Part shown: piece after piece, positions 36,455 through 48,540 of the stretch | Layout of the letters: each line of letters opens with the position of its first letter | Position numbering within the stretch: the first letter of the stretch is position 1 | NCBI GenBank assembly: GCA_017311315.1 | Contig: CM029663.1 | Location: 15,609,412-15,673,411, forward strand | Source of the DNA: Dendrocalamus latiflorus | Lineage: Eukaryota; Streptophyta; Magnoliopsida; Poales; Poaceae | Direction: 5' to 3' | DNA: 64,000 nt | Program-made: the position numbers and the translations under genes | Notes under the pieces: model-generated | Told to the model about the DNA's origin: nothing | The model's input: the letters and a program-made list of their open reading frames with translations, nothing else | Databases searched by the model: none

Positions 36455-37323
36455 CAGGGCCGGTCCTAGGATTTTAAGGGCCCGGTGCGAAACTAGAAAT
36501 AGAGGCCCTAGCATAAATATCTAAATATAAATCTACATACATACGCGCGCGCACACACACATATATATGTGTGTAATTTTACCAATAAACACTTAAAATG
36601 TGTTATGTATTAAAAAAATTCATATCAAAGAGTTTATAGATATTACCTTACAATTTTCTTTTAACATTTCTAGATGCGAAGTCAGATGATGGTATTGATA
36701 TCAATTTCATCCAATAATTTCTTCTCAATACATAAAGTTGCCAAACCGTTTAACCTCTCTTGAGACATTGTTGACCTCAAATAATTCTTCAACAATTTCA
36801 ACTTTGAAAAGCTTCTTTCAGCTGATGCCACAGTCACAGGCATAGTAAATAAAATCCGATAAGCAATAGAAATATTAGGATAACAATCCGCTTCTCTGAC
36901 AATCTCAAAGATCTCCATAGCAGACATTGGTTTATCTGATAAAGTCAAATGCATAACACTTAACTCAGAAATTAGATCATTTAACTCAACATCAGACGAA
37001 CCATCTAGAGAGAAAGTTTCTGCAAATTTTATACAACATTCTTTTAATTCAGTTCGATCCAATGACTTTAATGTTGTTGAACTCATTAAAAATTCAAATA
37101 TACTTCCAAATGTTTGGAGTTCTTGAAATCTACTTTTCAAGCAATTGATTGCCATATCAACCATAACAAAAATAATAATTCGTATGTGGACCAACTACGG
37201 TGGCTAAAACGTCCAAGATAAATCTTCAAAGCATGTATATACTTTACATAGTATATGGGAGGCCCCTGGATTTTGGGGGCCCGGGGCGGCCGCCCCTCTC
37301 GCCCCCCTCCAGGGCGGGCCCTG
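36455..37323 (-). mobile_element. Deleted hAT transposon inserted in the RMD1-family exon
   Basis: 869-bp element with a perfect 8-bp target duplication GGGCCGCC (36447-36454 and 37324-37331). Inverted ends are CAGGGCCGGTCCT at the left and CAGGGCCCGCCCT read from the right, each followed by an ATTTT-GGG-CCCGG phrase. Inside is the 3' end of a hAT transposase gene on the minus strand. The length is far below an autonomous hAT (usually 2.5-4 kb), so this is an internally deleted copy. Confidence 0.92.
36682..37194 (-). pseudogene. hAT transposase C-terminal fragment
   Basis: About 170 codons ending in the hAT dimerisation domain: YPNISIAYRILFTMPVTVASAERSFSKLKLL followed by LRSTMSQERLNGLATLCIE. 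This type is found in plant TTF-zinc-finger hAT transposases. The N-terminal zinc finger and the catalytic DDE core are missing, so it cannot act alone. Confidence 0.88.
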
Positions 37324-37420
37324 GGGCCGCCTCGATCGCCGCCCGGATCCACGCCCAGTAGGCTGAGCTCCCGAGGCCATAGTCGCGGGCGTCGTGGGGT
37401 GCGGCGGCCGCGGCCGACGA

Positions 37421-37618
37421 GGGGTGTTTGGGACTGCTCCACAAACTCTACCGTGGAGCAGCTTCACAAAAAACCTAGAGTTTGTGGAGCACCCCTTTAG
37501 GTGCTCTCACAACTCCACCTTTTTTTCCTCGAACAGAGTGCGTGGAGCTGAACCTGTTTGGCTAAAAAACGTGGAGCGGAGCCGAAAAACGTGGAGTGGA
37601 GCAGTCCCAAACACCCCC
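37421..37618. mobile_element. TIR MITE at the 5' edge of the RMD1-family gene
   Basis: About 198-bp element with inverted ends GGGGTGTTTGGGACTGCTCCAC and its complement at the right end (GTGGAGCAGTCCCAAACACCCC). It has internal GTGGAGC/GCTCCAC repeats. The target duplication is not clear (CGA on the left, CTA on the right). It lies exactly where coding sequence of the RMD1-family gene stops being recognisable. Confidence 0.8.
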
Positions 37619-38223
37619 TAAAGAAGGGAAAGAGATTTTGCCGGGGAGTGAGGTCCTCGCCCTCACCTGTTGGATCAAGATCATCATCTGTGACGGATAT
37701 AAAACATAAAGTATATTACAATATGTGAAAACGAAAAATAATGACGGATAAAAACGACTTATAGAACCTGGAGCATTCATATTGACTTTTGAAGCCAAAA
37801 ACAGAAACCAATATAAACAATCCCTTAACACATAAGGAGTTTATTGCTGAGTTGGTACATAGAAGAACCAAGTACCCACATAGTACCTTACCATCTAATC
37901 AAGAGATGGTTGTGTGTACGGCTCTATCCAAAGTTTAAATTTTGATATCTATCTTTACGTATAAATAAATATATTTTAATAGAAATTTTATGAGATCATA
38001 AATTTATCATCAGCTAACGTCTTCCTAAGCTTGTACTACATGTAGTGTGCATGCATGTGCTTATGATAGGAAAAAAGCTACGCACCTGGTACGTCAGCAC
38101 GAGTCAAATATTAACCTCATTATGGCCAAACTTATGGAAGTGTTGACCCCACCGACGTCAATTCATTCTAGAAGATGTAGTATACCCTGTGTTACTATGT
38201 ATATATTCAGTAGAAGTAGTAAT
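37619..38223. other. Spacer, no gene seen
   Basis: AT-rich sequence between the MITE and the copia element. I see no coding exon, RNA gene or clear repeat, and no continuation of the RMD1-family 5' end. Confidence 0.4.
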
Positions 38224-38471
38224 TGTTGAGGAACCGTCGCTGGCGAGTCCAATCCGATCAATTCTTCGTATGCAAAATAGATGGATTAATCACAGAGTAA
38301 TGTAAGAAATACAAGATTGAACATACAGAGATAGGAGTAGAACTCCTTATTTCTTTATTGCCTTTTCTTCACAAGTACAAGGTGATATCCAATGGGACCC
38401 TCTATATAGACTACAAGGTGAGATGCCTACTATGGACCAAGGCTTCAAGCATAGGGTCAGGTTTCCCAACT
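38224..38471 (-). repeat. Copia LTR (3' LTR in element orientation)
   Basis: Aligns with 45058-45315 over its whole length: GGAACCGTCGCTGGCGAGTC, ATGCAAAATAGATGGATTAAT, ATTGCCTTTTCTTC and ATGGACCAAGGCTTCA are shared. Its inner end is decayed (CAACT instead of CAACA). Confidence 0.85.
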
Positions 38472-38705
38472 CTTCTCCTTGGGCACTCAACCGATATGTT
38501 CATGTCTCATCAAAATTTCATAAAATCCTGTGAAAAAAATTTGGATAAAGAGTACATGTTATGTTGTGTTGCACGAATTACCTCATTAAAAACCTTGACC
38601 GAGAAACTTCCAGAAAACTCGTCAAGAAAAAAAGAGTACAATCCACCCAATTTTATTTAATCTACAAGATTTATTCTTTGGGTACTCGATCTTCGTGATC
38701 AAGTT

Positions 38706-40075
38706 TTAATAGTGAGCTCGTGAAGAGTCTCCCCTTGAATTCTGCACTTCTCTAAGTCTCATCATTCTAATTCCATGTACACATTTTTCAAAATTAGATG
38801 TTAGAAGTGACTTAGTGAATAAATTTGTAATATTTTCACATGACTTAGTATGCAGTAACTTAATTTCGTCCATCTTTTGCAATTCATGAGCATAGAAGAA
38901 CTTAGGGTTAATGTGCGTTGTAAGATGACTCTTCATGTACCCCGTTTGCACTTGTGCAACACAAGCTGCATTATCTTCATAGATAATTATGGAAAGTTAT
39001 ATGATGTTCAATCCACATGATTACTGGATGTGATGAACCATTCATCGAAGCTAAGCACATTCTCGTGCGGCTTCGTACTGTACTATGATTTCTGAGTGGT
39101 TTGTCAAACTCGATACAAGACTTTGCTTAAACGATTTCCATAAAATTGCATTTCCACCGCATAGGAATACATAGCCTGTTTATGACCTAGTGGTATGAGG
39201 GTCCGACAGATACCCAGCATCTGCATAGTCTATCATATTCAAGTCTTGGTTCTTTCTATATAATAGTTCAAGATATTTGCTTCCTTGGAGGTTTCGAAAA
39301 ATATCCTTTATTCCTTACCAATACCTTTTGGTAGGTTCTGCACTGTACCTTGCTAATAGATTTACAACAAATGCAATATCCGATCTAGTGCAGTTTGCTA
39401 AATACATAAGTGCTCCTACTACACTTAAGTACGGGGATTCCAGTCCCGGGACTTCCTCCCCCTTTTCTCTAGGTCAGTATGGATGCTTGTCTTGCTGTAA
39501 AGATTGTCCGACCATTGGTACTTTCGAAAGGTATGCCTTTTCAAAGCCAAACCTTTCTTACACCTTTTGAGTGTATGCGGATTGATGTACTAATATTCCT
39601 TCTAGGACACGCTCAAGTTACAAGCCTAAGCAGTATTTGGTTTTGCCCAAATCTTTCATTTCGAATTCTGACTCTAGGTAAGAACTCACCTTCTTATTTC
39701 TTCTAAGATTCCGATGATGTTTAGATCATCTACATATATTGAGATTATACAAAATCTATTCTAGAATCGTCATATAAATACATAGGGAGAATCCTCATTG
39801 TTCGTATAGCCTTTCTTGCATTGGAAGTCGCTTAAGCTATTATACCACATCCTACTTGATTGCTTAAGTCCATATAGTGATTTTCTGAGTTTCACACTGT
39901 ACATGCTTCTATTTGCTCTGTCTTGGTTCAGGACAGGGATGCCTTCAAGCACCTTTATATAAATGTCCGAATCCAGGTTTCTATAAAGGTATGTCGTTAC
40001 TACATCCATCAATTTCATTTCTAAATTCAAGTTTACTACCATTGAGATTAAATATCTAAAGGTAATACTACTCAT
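38706..40075 (-). pseudogene. Copia RT and RNase H remnants
   Basis: At 39770-40075 the RT part reads EMKLMDVVTTYLYRNLDSDIYIKV and KLRKSLYGLKQSSRMWY, typical of copia. The YVDD catalytic motif is readable on the minus strand at about 39723-39740. At 38706-38951 the RNase H end reads HINPKFFYAHELQ and CENITNLFTKSLLTSNFEK. The stretch between has several stops and frameshifts. Confidence 0.85.
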
Positions 40076-41567
40076 GACCGGCGAATAGGTTTTTTCATAA
40101 TCAACTCCTAGATGTTGAGTGAAATCTTATGCAACAAGCCTTGCTTTATATCTTACAATTTCATTTTTCTCATTTCTCTTTCGAACAAATACCTACTTAT
40201 GCCCTATGAGCTGTAAATGGAGAGGCATGCGGCTTATAGGCCCAAACAATTCTCTTTTGTTCAGAGATAATAATTCAGTTTCCATTACCTTTTTCCAATT
40301 CTCCCAATCTGATCTTTAATTACATTTAGTGAGTGATACAGGCTCTAGATCAAGATCAATGATTGTAGCAATTTTCTTTGTAAAATAAATATCAACATTG
40401 GCTGTTGTCCTATTCATAGATTCTCTCATGTGCACATCGTTTATAGTTATTTCATCATGGGTTAGTTCTTCTAATGTTTCTACTTGCTCGCCACTCCTTT
40501 CAGATGTGGGGGCAAATCTCTTTAGTTTTTCAACTCCGATGTGTGCGCACATATCCATGCTGATTTCTCACTCCATGGAAATGTTTAGATCTGGTATGCC
40601 CTTTTTTGAAGGTGCCATACTGGTGCCAGGTCTCAACTGGCTCCCCTTCTTGTTCTGGGGAACTTCAGTGATTGGCTATGTCAAGTTCTTCTCATCATTT
40701 TTCACCAGGCATCCAAGGTTACTTGGGATTTGAGGGGTCGGAATTCTCGTCCTTTTATTCTGAGGCCTCTGGACGGGATTAGAGATACCTTCAGCTTTCT
40801 TTGGTATTTCAACCATCTCAAGTGCATTGTGTGCAGGCACATGCGACTTGGTCACGCTCTTTAAATCATTAAAGTGATCCGACAGTTGGTTTGCTAATGC
40901 TTGCAAGACAATGATCTTCTGGACTTCTCTATTTGCTTCACTAATATGTGGGTCATGTACATGGATCTCGTGGCTTGCCACGTAATTTCTCGACATTTTT
41001 CATCAAGGGATGATTTCCTCCCTCTAATGTCGGGAAACTATCCTCATCAAATATACTATTAGCGAAATGAGCAGTATGCAAATCTCCTATCATGGGGGTC
41101 CAAATACCTGACTATAGATACTGTCTCATAACCAACGTATATTCCAGACTTTCAGAGAGGGCCTATTGTTGTATGCTATGGAGGGGGTATAGGTACTTAA
41201 ACCTTGCATCCAAACCTCCGGAGATGAGAAATTTTTGGTGTTGACCCTTGCGCTAGTTGCATTAGTGAATGGATGTTATATGCTGATGGTCTAAAGTTGA
41301 TGAAAGTTGCTGCATGCAGGACTGAGTGTCCCCAACATGTAGTTGGTAAATTATAATTCTACAAAAGTGGCCAGGAAACAAATTTAATTGACTTAATTAA
41401 TGCCTCTGCTAGTCCATTCTGGGTGTAGACATACGGTACAGAATGCTCAACTTTAATTCCATTACCACGCAATAATCATCAAATGCCTTTAAAGTAAATT
41501 CTCTGGCGTTGTCGATTTTGATAGACTTTATATGATGATCATGGAAATTATTTTTAATTTGAATTAT

Positions 41568-42185
41568 CTACGAGATCAGCTTTGCAAAAGCATGGTTTCT
41601 CGTAGATAATAAACATACATGTGACCATTTCGAGGAAGCATTGATGAGCACCATAAAATATTTAAATAGCCCTGACAAGGGCTGTATAGGTCTGCAAATG
41701 TCTCCTTGGATGCATTCCAGTAATGCAAGTACTTCATCCTTCACAATCAGAGCAGAAGGTTTAGTAATTAATTTCCGAGTGGCACATACAGGACACACAA
41801 AATTTTCTTCATTCAGAAAATTCTTTACATCGATATTATGTCCCTATGAATTGTTAATTATATTTCTAATCATCATAAGACCTGGGTGGCCTAATCTATC
41901 ATGCTAGAGACAGAAGAGTTCAGAACTTCTAAATGTTATTTTCAGGGCAGTATAGGCTATGGGTGCCTTAATATTAGTGTAGTATAGCCTAGTCTCAAAT
42001 GAAGGAAACATTTCTAATACCCTTTTTCTATTTACTTCACACTTCGTAATGAGCAGGTATTCCTTACCATACTCTTCTTCAGTCTCAACATAAAAACCAT
42101 TAGCGCAAATATTCTTAAAATTTAGGAGAGTTCTAGTCGATTCTGGGTACAATAAGACTTCTTGGATAACCAAAGTTGTACCCAT
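41568..42185 (-). pseudogene. Copia integrase / pre-integrase remnants
   Basis: The minus-strand frame at 41568-41798 contains CPVCATRKLITKP (end of the integrase zinc finger) followed by a GDICRPIQPLSG..YFMVLINASSKWSHVCLL core. The frame at 41904-42185 is compatible with the protease/pre-integrase region. Both are short and interrupted. Confidence 0.75.
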
Positions 42186-42840
42186 GGGGAGTATAATTGT
42201 TGCTCTTCCTGAGTCTATTATACAGGCATCGCTACTAGCGATTGTTGTGAGGCTGCTAGCATTCTTGCTAATTGACTAAAAGAATTTTATCTCTCTCAAG
42301 GTGGTATTCGTTGTGCCGCTATCAGCTAAGCACACTTTCTCTATAGGGCGTCACATGCGTTCTAATATAAAGTACTTTATTAATATATAGTAGAAGACAA
42401 TCAATCACATAAATAAAATACTTTAAATATCAATAAATGAATGAATTATTCAATATCATCCAACCATCACGAGAAAATGAATTGTTTGAGTACCGATAAT
42501 GCAAAATCTAGCTTATTCCATCCACACATTAAATAAATGACAATTAAAATCTAAATGCATTCTGTGCATTAGACTAAATATGCTAAAAATCCAGAGACTT
42601 CTGCTGCTATCTTCTCAGGGGTGAGATGCTTTTCCTGGGAAATCATGATAGCGACAGCTGCAATGTCAAGAGGGGGTGCTGCTGCAGGAGTGAAGTCAAC
42701 CTCCATCGGTGCAAGTAGCTGCTTAAAACTCTCTCCCTCAACGAAAGCAAAGTGGGTTTCATGCTGCCCTTTGCCACCCTTCTTCTTCTTAGCATGGAAT
42801 GCATCGACAACGTGTTGCGGTTCTTTACAGATCCGCGACT

Positions 42841-43557
42841 AGTGCCCCCACTTGCTACACTTGTAGCAGGTTTGGTCTTGTTGACCATAGGGCTTGTCGT
42901 CCCGCTTCGGTTTGCTGGCCTTATTCTCCTGTGGAGCACTTAACTTGCCTTTCTAGGCTGCGGCTTTGCCCTTCCTTCCCCTTTCTTCATTATAGGCTTT
43001 CGTACCTTGTAACTCCCAGTGTTGGTCTCACAGCTAGTGGAGCTCCCAGGTGGCCGTGCGACAAGGTTTTTACGGAGAATTTCATCCTGAGCTTTAGCAA
43101 CCTACATGATATCGATCAACTAGGCATACTCCATGTAGCCGTCTTGATTATAGTTGCGCGCAGACTGCACTACAACAGGGTGGAAGGTGGAGAGGGTCTT
43201 TTCAATCTTCTGCTCATATGTGATCTGCTTGTCACAAAGTTAAAGATTGGTACAAATTCTATGTAGAGAAAAGTTATAATTGTCGATCATTTTGAAATCA
43301 GCAAGTCTCAATCAGATCCACTCTTGCTCTGCCTGAGGGAGAATGGTGTACTTTAGCTTCTCGAACCGCTTCTTGAGTGCAGTCCACAATGCTAACGCAC
43401 TCTTCTCTGCCATGTACTCATTCTTGAGAGTAAGACAGAGGTGGTGTCTGAGAGTGAAGTGCCTAATCATTCTCCTTAGGTGTAGGTTTGGCATCCTGTG
43501 GTGCACCAATCCCGATGGCAGTGTAGAGCTTTTTGCCTCCAAGTACGATCTCGACAT
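42841..43557 (-). pseudogene. Copia gag remnant with zinc knuckle
   Basis: The minus-strand frame at 43312-43557 reads KSALALWTALKKRFEKLKY, typical of UBN2-type copia Gag. Near 42841-42869 a CYKCSKWGH zinc knuckle is visible, followed at once by a stop. The region between is frameshifted. Confidence 0.7.
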
Positions 43558-43659
43558 CAGAAGCCCAAGTCAAGTAATTTTGGCCATGCTGAGACAGCTC
43601 CTCGAACTCCTGGTTCGTGATGCCTATCATCTACATATGCATGAAAGGAATATATAAAT

Positions 43660-45057
43660 TTACTGCATAAAATAAATTAGACAATAGTACAAAAGGTTCT
43701 TGTAATGTTCCAAGATTTTTATTGCATTTTCTATAATTTTACTATTGATTTCAGCGATTAAAGACAATTTAAATAATTACGATTAATCAAAATAGTAAAT
43801 AAATACATAAAACATAGAAAGTAATAATAACAATGTTAAACATGCTTCAAATGAGCAAAACAACTCAAAATTTGAATTTTTGAGGCCCTTTTATGCCGGA
43901 ATACGAATTTTCAGCGAATTCTGTAATTTTCGAGGGTTTGTCTGCAAATTTCAATTTTGAGAAAATTTTTCGCGCATTTTCCAGTTTTTCTAGTGCCTAT
44001 TTGCAAAAATCAGGTGCCAACCTTTTTTCTCTTTTTTTTCAGGCCGGGCCTCCCAATTTTTCTTTCCCTCTCCCCCCGCCTCGGCCCACATCGGCCAATG
44101 CTGGTCGGGTCAAAAGGATGAAAGGGGTAGGAACCCTACCCCTGTTCATGGAGGAGGTGGTGCGCATGGCCGCGCGACAGCAGCGATAGCTGCATTTAGG
44201 CGGATGGCGGGTGGCTGGCGGCTCGTGCGGGAGCGGTGGCCAGTGGACTGGGAGACATGGATGGCCGGTGGCACGCCGTGCGGGGCGGTGGTGACGGCGC
44301 GTGCGAGGCCGACCAGCGCGGATCGCCGTGCGAGGCAATCAGCGGCGACATTCAGGCCGGCATCGGCGGTCGGCTGTGCAACACTACGATGGCTCGTGCG
44401 AAGCAGGCGGTGGCGTACAACCACGGCGGCTTGGCCATGCGGGGCTGGCGGCGCCCTTCGAGCCGGTGTCTATGCCGCATGAAAGCGGCAGCCGAGCAGC
44501 GGCGCGGTTTCAGCCTGGGGTCCGAGCGGCATTGGCGGCGGCGCTCGAGCAGGAGATGGTGGTGTGGGGCTTCGGCCCGAGGGATGTCGACGGCGCCTCA
44601 TGTGGAACCCATGCGGGGGTCGATCGCGGGGCGGCCTGCGCTCGGGCTGCGGTGCTCGTGCGGGTGCAGCGCTGTGCAACAGTGGGTTGCTTGCGCAGCA
44701 GTGCGGTTCCAGATCAGGGTTGGCCAAATGGCGGCGTGGCTCCATGCCGAGCAACGCTCAAACGGTAGCGCGACGCATGCGAGGGACGCGGCCACGTGCA
44801 AGCAGCGACTCGTGGATTCGATTTTTTTTCTTTTTAATCTACAGTGCAATCAACATCTACTCTTTCTTATAATCTACCGATCGACATTGTGCCAGCGACT
44901 TCAAGTCTGCTTGCGGTAGATAAGAGCAGATTTGCACCGTAGAAAATAACATAGAAAGTGAAATTTACAGAAGTTAAAGCGATCTAGATAGACAATTCAA
45001 TCTATAGGTATTTCGACAATTACATTTCAATCCACGGAGTGATTCGTGCTGATAATG
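43660..45057 (-). other. Long, partly GC-rich leader inside the copia element
   Basis: About 1.4 kb between the LTR/primer site and gag. The part at about 44040-44840 is GC-rich and open in several frames on both strands, with no domain I recognise. The part next to gag (43670-44040) is AT-rich. Copia leaders are normally short, so the GC-rich block may be captured host sequence or a further insertion whose borders I could not find. Confidence 0.4.
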
Positions 45058-45315
45058 TGTTGCGGAACCGTCGCTGGCGAGTCTAGTCTGATCGATTCCT
45101 CCTATGCAAAATAGATGGATTAATTACAGAGTAATGCAATAAATACAAGATTAAATACACATACATAGGGGGAGAACTTTTTTTATTGCCTTTTCTTCAG
45201 AAGTACAAGGTGATAGCTACAAGGTGATAGCTAATAGAACTCCCTATATATAGACTATAAGGTGAAATGTTTATTATGGACCAAGGCTTCAGATACGGAT
45301 CTAGGTTTTTCAACA
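45058..45315 (-). repeat. Copia LTR (5' LTR in element orientation)
   Basis: 258-bp LTR ending TTCAACA next to target duplication GTAAT. It contains a short local duplication of AAGGTGATAGCTA (about 45206-45232) not present in the other LTR. Confidence 0.85.
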
Positions 45316-45639
45316 GTAATTACGGTTGCTGTTGAGAAGATTAATCCTGCTTTCACGGTTTGGTGAAGGTTTACGTGACAGCAAACATAAAAATTTGCGA
45401 GTTAAGCCACCACACGTGTGATCCGGATGTTTGTTAGCAAGTACTACTAGCAGTCTAGCACTAGTGTTGAAAGTCGAAACAAATAGAGACCCACTACTAC
45501 TATGGGCATCACACTCTCACCTCCAGTAGTCCTCCAACTGCAACTGAAGTGGAAGTACGTAATACTAACCCCATTATACCAGGGGGACTTCGCGGCCGGG
45601 GACGCTGCCCGCGTCAGCCCGCGCGTGCTCCGCGTGGCG

Positions 45640-45960
45640 CGTGGCGCGGGGTTTCGCGTATGGCCGGCCAAGTCCATTTCCTTCTGTTTTTCGAAAATTG
45701 CGTAAAGGTCCTTTTTCCTCGCGAAAAGGTCCCTACAAGTTTTTTCCCAGAAAAATTTTTTGATAGCGCCTCGCGGGTTTCCAAAATTGCGTATAGGTCC
45801 TTATTTACTTACGTACAGGTCCTTACAGGTCCTCGGTTTTTTACGAAAAAGACCTTTGGTTCTCCCTAAATTACGCATGTGTCCTCGATTTTTTTTATTG
45901 AACCCCGCGAATTATCGCCTCTTTTACTTTGATCTACACGGTAGCTAGCGCGGCGTGCGC
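45640..45960. repeat. Dispersed repeat, copy B (related to 19651-20010)
   Basis: Phrases such as AAAATTGCGTA-AGGTCCT and TTACGTACAGGTCCTTAC are repeated locally. The last 90 bases (ATTACGCATGTGTCCTCGATTTTT, GAATTATCGCCTC, TTTGATCTACACGGTAGCTAGCG) match the end of copy A. Preceded by GC-rich sequence (45585-45640). The class is not known to me. Confidence 0.55.
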
Positions 45961-46098
45961 CGCGCTTATATGCAGCTAGTTAATACAACGCGGGGTCAAG
46001 ACTCAAGAAGCGCACAGTTAATGCCACGCCGCGCTTATATGCAGCTAGTTAATACAACGCGGGGTCAAGACTCAAGAAGCGCACAGTTAATGCGAAGG
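45961..46098. repeat. Exact tandem duplication, 69-bp unit, two copies
   Basis: The unit starting CGCGCTTATATGCAGCTAG at 45961 recurs at 46030 with no difference that I can see, through CAACGCGGGGTCAAGACTC and AAGCGCACAGTTAATGC. A very recent local duplication. Confidence 0.92.
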
Positions 46099-46099
46099 C

Positions 46100-48540
46100 A
46101 AAATGGCTGAGAGCATTTAATTTCCCTATCCTTTTTTATCACAGGAAGAGCCGGATCACATTACTTCCCTAGGCTGAGAAATGGGTGAACACACCTCACT
46201 CTTCAAGGGAAAAAAAAGAGAGAAATGCTGCTGCTTCCCTAGGCTTTTCATTTATGGTGTTATGAAAGTCAGAGCTCACAAGCCCAGCGTGTGCGAGAGA
46301 GGAGAAAGATAGATGCATGTGGCAACACGAAAACTGAACTTGTTTGCATTAAAACGAAACCAAGAAAGCTAACAAGAGCCAACATAATTAAATACAAATT
46401 TATTGTAGGACCGATACCGATAAATAGAGGAAGCGGATGATACTCAAACCTTTTTCCTTAACAGTATTTAAGACTAAGAGTTACATCAACTAAGTTTCAC
46501 AAAGCAATGCTAGAGATCTTAATCAACAAAGCCAGTAACCTTCTGCCTAAGACTGATTAGACCGTCATGGATAAGTTAGTCTGACAACAAGCACAAGGTC
46601 GCTTTGACTAGTAGGGCCGATTTGACCATAGGTTCAGGGGCGGTCTGACTGATTCCCTATTTTCAGACATGAAAAGCTCTCAGGACAAAACTCAAATATC
46701 AAGAACCTGCTCAATTCTAATCTAAACACTTCCAAAATTTGCATGAAACTTGTTCAAGTCATTAGGAGCCTAAACCAATAAAAAGATCACAAGGTTCTTA
46801 ACCCAGGTTCACTAAATTGAAGAGAAACAAATCTAGATTATAAGAACATCAAAAATCTTTAAACTCAAATTACTTCTTGCTCATGAGAATCTAAGGCATA
46901 AGGTTTTTTTTAAATCTATCCTAGTAAGATAATTTAAGCAAGAGTTCGGACTAGAACTCCCAAGAATACGAGATCACAAATCTAGCTCAAAAACAAGTAA
47001 AATCAAGCAAGAATACTGACAAAAATATGATTGAGATAAAGTTTATCTATTTTCAGTAGAGGATGAAGTTTACATGCTTATAAATGATTACAAGGTGCAG
47101 TCAAAGACCACTCTTTCCTCTTAGGTTTTCTCTCACAACCATGGGAGAAGATAAGGTGGTAGAATAAAAACGTAAAACCTAGAATTTTTGGATCCAACAC
47201 CTTATCTCCTCCCCTTTAATAACTAGCAACAACCCTAATGAGTTCAACCCATTAAGACACTGAGAAAACCCGTTAACATCACTAACACAGGTTTTCACAG
47301 AAAGGCATAGAATAGCTTAGAGGGACAATATTTAACAAAGAAGCACATACCGATATAGGCATATGGTTAGGTCAACAAGTTGTTGGTTTTGGATTTTGGG
47401 ATAACTCATGCACACTATTCAAAGCATTTACAAGACTCAACCCGTTAACACCTTAGCGATTGATCCACTTAGTAATTCTAGCTCTCCTTGAAATAAACCA
47501 CTTCTCCTTTGCGCCTCCTCGTACCGTGGTTTTGATCAAGCCATCAACCTAGTATTTGGTCATCTACCAAAATACCCCGACGAAGTTTCTGGATACCTTC
47601 TCTCGACTCCGTCTTCACCTTCACCTAAAAGCATCTCCACATGCTTTGACACGTAGCTTGTAGTGCTAAATCACTAGCCGTCACGTCTTCACATAATTGG
47701 TCTCCCCAAACCGCCTCTATGTACATCGGCTTCATCATTTGGTACACCACATGCACGAACTCACATATTCATGATCCTTATCTCCTCTATGCTTCTTGCT
47801 TGAGTTATGTAGCATCACCTGGACTTATATGACCGTTCGGACCTTAACTCCCTCGTCTAGTCCCGATCCATTGTCGTTGATTGCTAATATTCTCTAACCA
47901 CCTACACATCTAAAGACCAAACAACCATCTTGAATACAAGTTTCATGCATTTGACTCACGTTAGCCAAACTGCACACACTCATCCAACACGAAAAAAACC
48001 ATTTTTAGTGCTCTCTAGCTGTAGCCACTGATTTGACGCACTCCCCATGATCATCAAACCGCATCGGTCAAGTTGGACCATCGGCCACTAGACGGTCTAA
48101 CCGCTTAAGACCATCAGAAAACACCACCTTTAAAATTTGATTAAACTCTATTTAGCGTCAGCTCTAATTTCCAATTCCAATGGTACCTTGTGTAAACTTA
48201 TTCCCAAACAAATCTACACAAGTATTTAGCTTTCAATTTACAAGAACCCATAGCCAGTCTGACCATTTGCCCTATGATGATCAGAATGCTAGCAATCAGT
48301 CAGTCAAGCCGTCTTCCCTATGACGGTCAAACTGCCTGGCTCACAACCTGACGAATAGGTCAAGGCCAGTCTAAGTGCAATATCAGATTCGGTCATACCA
48401 CTTGAAATCTGACAGTATAATCTGAAATCTGAATTTTCTAAAATTTTTGCAACATTTAATTTCAACTCAATCAAAGTGACAACTGTTTATTACAGATATA
48501 TTGTAGATCTTTACATGGTCTCTCACTTATATTAAGCTAC
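46100..48540. other. Unclassified, probably LTR-retroelement-derived sequence
   Basis: 2.4 kb without a credible open frame. It contains many short phrases of the type GGTCTGACTG, GGTCAAACTG, AGTCTGACCA and CGGTCTAACCG (e.g. about 46640, 48100, 48255, 48325), known to me from long grass gypsy LTRs. No LTR pair, target duplication or primer site was found. Confidence 0.3.

Larger units (their letters stand above)
33172..37420 (-). pseudogene. RMD1/DUF155-family gene (RETARDED ROOT GROWTH-like), first exon split by a hAT element
   Basis: RMD1/DUF155 proteins are organellar (mostly mitochondrial) proteins, in plants including RRG. Minus-strand exons: 37324-37420 plus 36365-36454 (one exon split by the hAT element), 36078-36189, 35724-35898, 35106-35254, 34864-35015, 33415-33529, 33172-33324. 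Conserved parts are the ALCIPVKASF start, SLNYIALRYSEFPPEIM, FCYPYVVLFQYGSVVHLCFSF, ALDHDIRQ, RKKLFQLVGKANFNLEDV, ILEYLGEEYELNHRFGSLD and HNIHFLQEVLENR. After that the C-terminus diverges and lacks the usual hydrophobic anchor. The exon frame is continuous if the hAT element and one target copy are ignored. No start codon is found because a MITE abuts the 5' end, and the exon-2 acceptor reads AA instead of AG. Probably non-functional. Confidence 0.82.
38224..45315 (-). mobile_element. Degenerate Ty1/copia LTR retrotransposon
   Basis: 7.1 kb element on the minus strand. The left LTR is about 38224-38471 (TGTTGAGGAACC...) and the right LTR 45058-45315 (TGTTGCGGAACC...TTCAACA), with target duplication GTAAT (38219-38223 and 45316-45320). 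The primer site lies just left of the right LTR (complement of about 45046-45057, a decayed Met-type site). Order from the right: GC-rich leader, gag, zinc knuckle, integrase, RT, RNase H, i.e. copia order with integrase before RT. Many stops and frameshifts; the LTRs have diverged considerably. Old and inactive. Confidence 0.88.

Noticed and set aside
44204..44919. Overlapping Ala/Arg-rich ORFs on both strands at 44.2-44.9 kb
   Set aside because: They lie inside the leader of a decayed copia element and are open in several frames because of GC content.
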